From the NCBI RefSeq assembly GCF_003236175.1, contig NZ_QKTW01000016.1, positions 66,482-130,481 of the forward strand: a stretch of 64,000 nucleotides of DNA, read 5' to 3'. Position numbers and translations under genes: made by a program. Below, piece after piece: positions 61,467 to 64,000 of the stretch (the stretch's first letter is position 1; each line of letters begins with the position of its first letter). Source of the DNA: Taibaiella soli (GTDB taxonomy: Bacteria > Bacteroidota > Bacteroidia > Chitinophagales > Chitinophagaceae). The notes beneath the pieces were generated by a model that ran no database searches, was not told where the DNA came from, and saw only the letters and a program-made list of their open reading frames with translations.

Positions 61467-62481
61467 ATTTTGATATAGTTGCGCTATCTAAGTGAAAAAG
61501 ACAAACATTATCCGGCGTGTGTTTCAGATTAGATGCAAGGTACTCCGCCATTTTTAGCAGCTCATTGTAGGCTACCGTTTCAACACGGACTTCATCACCT
61601 GCCTGAAACAAATAATCATGCCATTTTTGTTCTCTATCACATCGATAAAAATTTTCCGATATGCTGATAAATCCTGATTTTTTCTGAAGATCGTCCGGTT
61701 CCACTCCGCGAAGAATCCCCGCAAATTGCCGGTTATGAAACAATACACTCCAATGAAACAAAGGTAATGCAACATCAAGTTTTAAAGGATAACCGGAGAG
61801 GTGTTTCAAATAATCTTTCGCGAGATCTACATCCAGAATAGAATTTTGCTTGCCATATTTTCGTAGATCTCCGAGGTTATAACACATCAGCAAACCCTTG
61901 TCCACAGGTGGTATGCCGCTTTTCAAAAAATATTTTATCTGATGCAATCGTATCGTGCAGGAGACATCTTTATGTTTGAAAACAGATTGTTCTTTCAATT
62001 TTTTCAGCAACGAAAAATAAATGTCTTTAGTACCGGCCGTCCAGTCGCAGTCCACCTGAATTTCTTTTGGCGTCCATTTTGATTCTGCACATAAAGAGGT
62101 CAGCAGCTTATTGATATTCTGCGCCAGCGAATCTGCATTATTTTCTGTGAGGTGCTGTAAAACAGGTTGCGTAATAAAGAACACCGGCACATATTCCATT
62201 GATGTATCCAGTTGCGCGGGAAGCCGTACAATGCTTACTGGCAAGGGCTTCTGCTGTTCGTCATTCCAATCTACATCAAAGCAACGCACATACATTCGTT
62301 TACAGTGCAATTGCTGTATTGTCGTTTTTTCCTTTGCCGAAAGATTATAAATGGTTTTCCAGTAGTAGAATCCCCTGACTGGTGGCTGATGCCGCTTGTG
62401 GCAGGCGGAAAGCAACATTACCAGCAGACAGCAAAGCCAGACGCAATACTGCCTGCGTGATATGTAAGGAAGAATATTCAT
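61423..62481 (-). CDS. Uncharacterised lipoprotein (352 aa)
   Basis: Lipoprotein signal with lipobox 'LLSAC' and Cys at about residue 27. The mature part has alternating strand-helix segments with acidic clusters ('RMYVRCFDVDWN', 'IQVDCDWTAGTKDIYF', 'CTIRLHQIKYFLK'), consistent with a TIM-barrel-like fold, perhaps a degenerate glycoside hydrolase; no family is certain. It lies 12 bases after the lipid kinase gene and its 3' end overlaps the 800-aa gene. Confidence 0.7.
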   Translation of the reverse strand: MNILPYISRRQYCVWLCCLLVMLLSACHKRHQPPVRGFYYWKTIYNLSAKEKTTIQQLHCKRMYVRCFDVDWNDEQQKPLPVSIVRLPAQLDTSMEYVPVFFITQPVLQHLTENNADSLAQNINKLLTSLCAESKWTPKEIQVDCDWTAGTKDIYFSLLKKLKEQSVFKHKDVSCTIRLHQIKYFLKSGIPPVDKGLLMCYNLGDLRKYGKQNSILDVDLAKDYLKHLSGYPLKLDVALPLFHWSVLFHNRQFAGILRGVEPDDLQKKSGFISISENFYRCDREQKWHDYLFQAGDEVRVETVAYNELLKMAEYLASNLKHTPDNVCLFHLDSATISKYETQELENIYAAFD

Positions 62482-62493
62482 GTTTTTGCGAAG

Positions 62494-63372
62494 CTAGGGT
62501 ACAATCACCTTTTGCGCCGCAGCTTGTATTTTAAATTCCAGGCGATTGGTGCAAGGATGCGCATCTCCATCTGTTTGCATCAATTTCAAATCAGGATGCA
62601 CGATCGTTATTTCTTTTCCTCTATAATGCTCTACAAATGGACTTTTGGTCAATGTGCCATTCATTGCGCGAATAACCAATGAAGAACCCAATATTTTTGG
62701 AAATTTCTTGATCACAATTACATCAAGCAAACCATCCTGCCAATCGGCATCAGGCGCAATCTGAAAATTGTAGCCAAACTGCCTTCCGTTAGCAATATTG
62801 ATAAGGAATGCCCGCGTTTTTATTTCTTTTCCATCTACGATAATGCGCCAATCCCATTCATTGTACAACCAAAGATATTTTGTCACCAGCCAGCTATAAA
62901 CCATCAGTCCCCGGCGCGCACTCTTCGCAAACTTCTTCGCGATTAATGCATCGAAACCCACACCTGCATTGCTGATAAACATCTGACCATTTACAAAACC
63001 TACGTCCATCTTTACCACTTTATTGCGGTTAATGGTTTCAATTGCTTCGCGATCTTTCAGTGGGATTTCCATGGTGCGAGCCATGCCATTTCCCGAACCT
63101 TTCGGAAAGATAGCAAGCACAGTATCGGTACCGAGCAAGCCAGCGGCAATATCATTAGCAGAGCCATCCCCACCAACGGCCACAACTCCGTATGCACCTG
63201 CTTTAGCAGCTTCACGCGCTAGTTCTGTTCCATGCTTTGCATATTGTGTGTGCTGTATTTCGTAGGAAAATTGCTCCTTATCGAGATACTGTTCAATAGC
63301 GTGTTCTACAACTTTTTGGCGTTCTACGCCAGATTTAGGATTGACTACAAAAACGAGATGTTTTTTGCTCAT
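62494..63372 (-). CDS. YegS/BmrU-type lipid (diacylglycerol) kinase
   Basis: 292-aa cytoplasmic or membrane-associated kinase. 'VFVVNPKSG' at the N-terminus, the nucleotide loop 'VAVGGDGSANDIA' and 'FPKGSGNGMA' are family hallmarks; the C-terminal beta-sandwich has 'VDGKEIKTRAFLINIANGRQFG'-type strands. Phosphorylates diacylglycerol or a related lipid. Its ATG overlaps the nadC stop (ATGA, 4 bases). Confidence 0.9.
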   Translation of the reverse strand: MSKKHLVFVVNPKSGVERQKVVEHAIEQYLDKEQFSYEIQHTQYAKHGTELAREAAKAGAYGVVAVGGDGSANDIAAGLLGTDTVLAIFPKGSGNGMARTMEIPLKDREAIETINRNKVVKMDVGFVNGQMFISNAGVGFDALIAKKFAKSARRGLMVYSWLVTKYLWLYNEWDWRIIVDGKEIKTRAFLINIANGRQFGYNFQIAPDADWQDGLLDVIVIKKFPKILGSSLVIRAMNGTLTKSPFVEHYRGKEITIVHPDLKLMQTDGDAHPCTNRLEFKIQAAAQKVIVP

Positions 63373-64000
63373 ACCAGTTGGGCTTTAAGGCTCAGATCCA
63401 TGCTTACCGCATGATGGATGATCGCACCTACCGATACAAAGTCCACACCTGCCTTAGCATAATCTGCGACGTTCTCCAGCGAAATACCACCGGAAGCTTC
63501 TGTCTGGAATTTACCGCCAATCAGCTTTACCGCTTCTTCTATTTCCGCAGGGGTAAAATTATCGAGCAGGATGCGGTGTACACCACCGACAGCAATAATG
63601 CGTTTTACGTCGTCAATACTGCGCGCTTCAATTACAATTTCTAAAGGCAGGCTGTGCGACAAAAGGTACTCGTTTGTTTTAGCGATTGCCTTTTCAATAC
63701 CACCGCAAAAATCGATGTGGTTATCTTTCAGCATTACCATGTCATACAAACCCATTCTGTGATTGGTGCCACCGCCGATCTGTACTGCTTCTTTTTCGTA
63801 AGCACGGAACAGTGGTGTGGTTTTGCGTGTATCCAGCACTTTGGTATTGTAATCTTTTATCTTCTCTACATATACATTCGTCAGCGTAGCGATGCCGCTC
63901 ATACGCTGCATGCAGTTGAGCGAAAGACGTTCTGCTTTCAGAATGGTATGAATGCGCGCCGACACTTCGAAAGCCACATCACCGTTCTTCACATGGTCGC
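63369..64000 (-). CDS. nadC: Quinolinate phosphoribosyltransferase, 5' truncated by window edge
   Basis: At least 210 residues of the C-terminal part; the reading frame continues past position 64000, so the N-terminal domain is missing here. 'NCMQRMSGIATLT', 'LDTRKTTPLFRAYEKEAVQIGGGTNHR', 'KDNHIDFCGG', 'IEARSIDDVKRI', 'LLDNFTPAEI' and 'EASGGISLENV' are the classical NadC motifs with Arg, Lys and His phosphate and quinolinate contacts. Makes nicotinate mononucleotide in NAD synthesis. It is the first visible gene of a four-gene operon with lipid kinase and two envelope proteins. Confidence 0.93.
   Translation of the reverse strand, partial: DHVKNGDVAFEVSARIHTILKAERLSLNCMQRMSGIATLTNVYVEKIKDYNTKVLDTRKTTPLFRAYEKEAVQIGGGTNHRMGLYDMVMLKDNHIDFCGGIEKAIAKTNEYLLSHSLPLEIVIEARSIDDVKRIIAVGGVHRILLDNFTPAEIEEAVKLIGGKFQTEASGGISLENVADYAKAGVDFVSVGAIIHHAVSMDLSLKAQLV

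Noticed and set aside
1-64000. tRNA, rRNA, CRISPR array, integrase, phage genes
   Set aside because: Looked for on both strands by eye; none was found. A short or unusual RNA gene could still be missed without covariance searches.

Overview
The window comes from a Bacteroidota chromosome, most likely a Chitinophagales-type organism. The evidence is three type IX secretion (T9SS) C-terminal sorting tails, TAnnTTTG-type -7 promoter boxes, almost no Shine-Dalgarno sequences, a Bacteroidota-type 31-residue basic protein beside rng, the futalosine menaquinone gene mqnC, and AT-rich gene-dense DNA with many short interspersed repeats. No rRNA, tRNA, CRISPR array, integrase or transposase gene was seen. 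Most genes are ordinary chromosomal housekeeping genes. The accessory material is the T9SS block at the left, a putative T6SS effector/immunity locus near 43-45.6 kb, and several repeat families.

Layout. 1-1.5 kb: an unknown 165-aa protein, then a 21-bp tandem repeat array. 1.5-8.2 kb: a beta-helix-like T9SS cargo and a tandem pair of T9SS-sorted repeat proteins; the second is frameshifted, and the pair shares near-identical blocks that suggest gene conversion. 8.4-19.7 kb: dipeptide epimerase, ArnT-like glycosyltransferase, omega-amidase, lipoprotein, MMPL/RND exporter, fatty acid hydroxylase, CoA-type Nudix, a [Fe-S] CDGSH fusion, DUF1003 and pirin. 19.8-28.6 kb: MORN-type protein, a sigma-54 activator lacking its HTH, thioredoxin and a 2030-aa alpha-2-macroglobulin. 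28.8-35.4 kb: dnaN, FKBP, an HU-TPR-small basic protein-rng cluster and heme A synthase. 35.5-43 kb: patatin-like membrane protein, glycosyltransferase, histidine ammonia-lyase and an M16 protease with a sigma-54-like promoter.

43.1-45.6 kb: on the minus strand, an orphan TssD (Hcp) gene, a putative membrane-acting effector and three tandem paralogous 3-TM proteins that look like immunity proteins. This is the best candidate for a poorly described system here. 45.9-52.7 kb: thioredoxin-like protein, MerR regulator, mqnC, TauE/SafE, an aminotransferase with manC, and nfu. 53-55.1 kb: iscS-iscU-iscA. 55.2-58.6 kb: methylmalonyl-CoA epimerase, CorA, carbonic anhydrase and an LpxL-type acyltransferase. 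59-64 kb: an operon reading nadC (cut by the window edge), lipid kinase, lipoprotein, and a large uncharacterised envelope protein.

The most distinctive non-coding structure is a 346-bp MITE-like element (58695-59040) with 23-bp imperfect terminal inverted repeats and an exact 8-bp target duplication. It splits a copy of an interspersed hairpin repeat. That hairpin repeat occurs at five loci and usually abuts the end or start of a gene.
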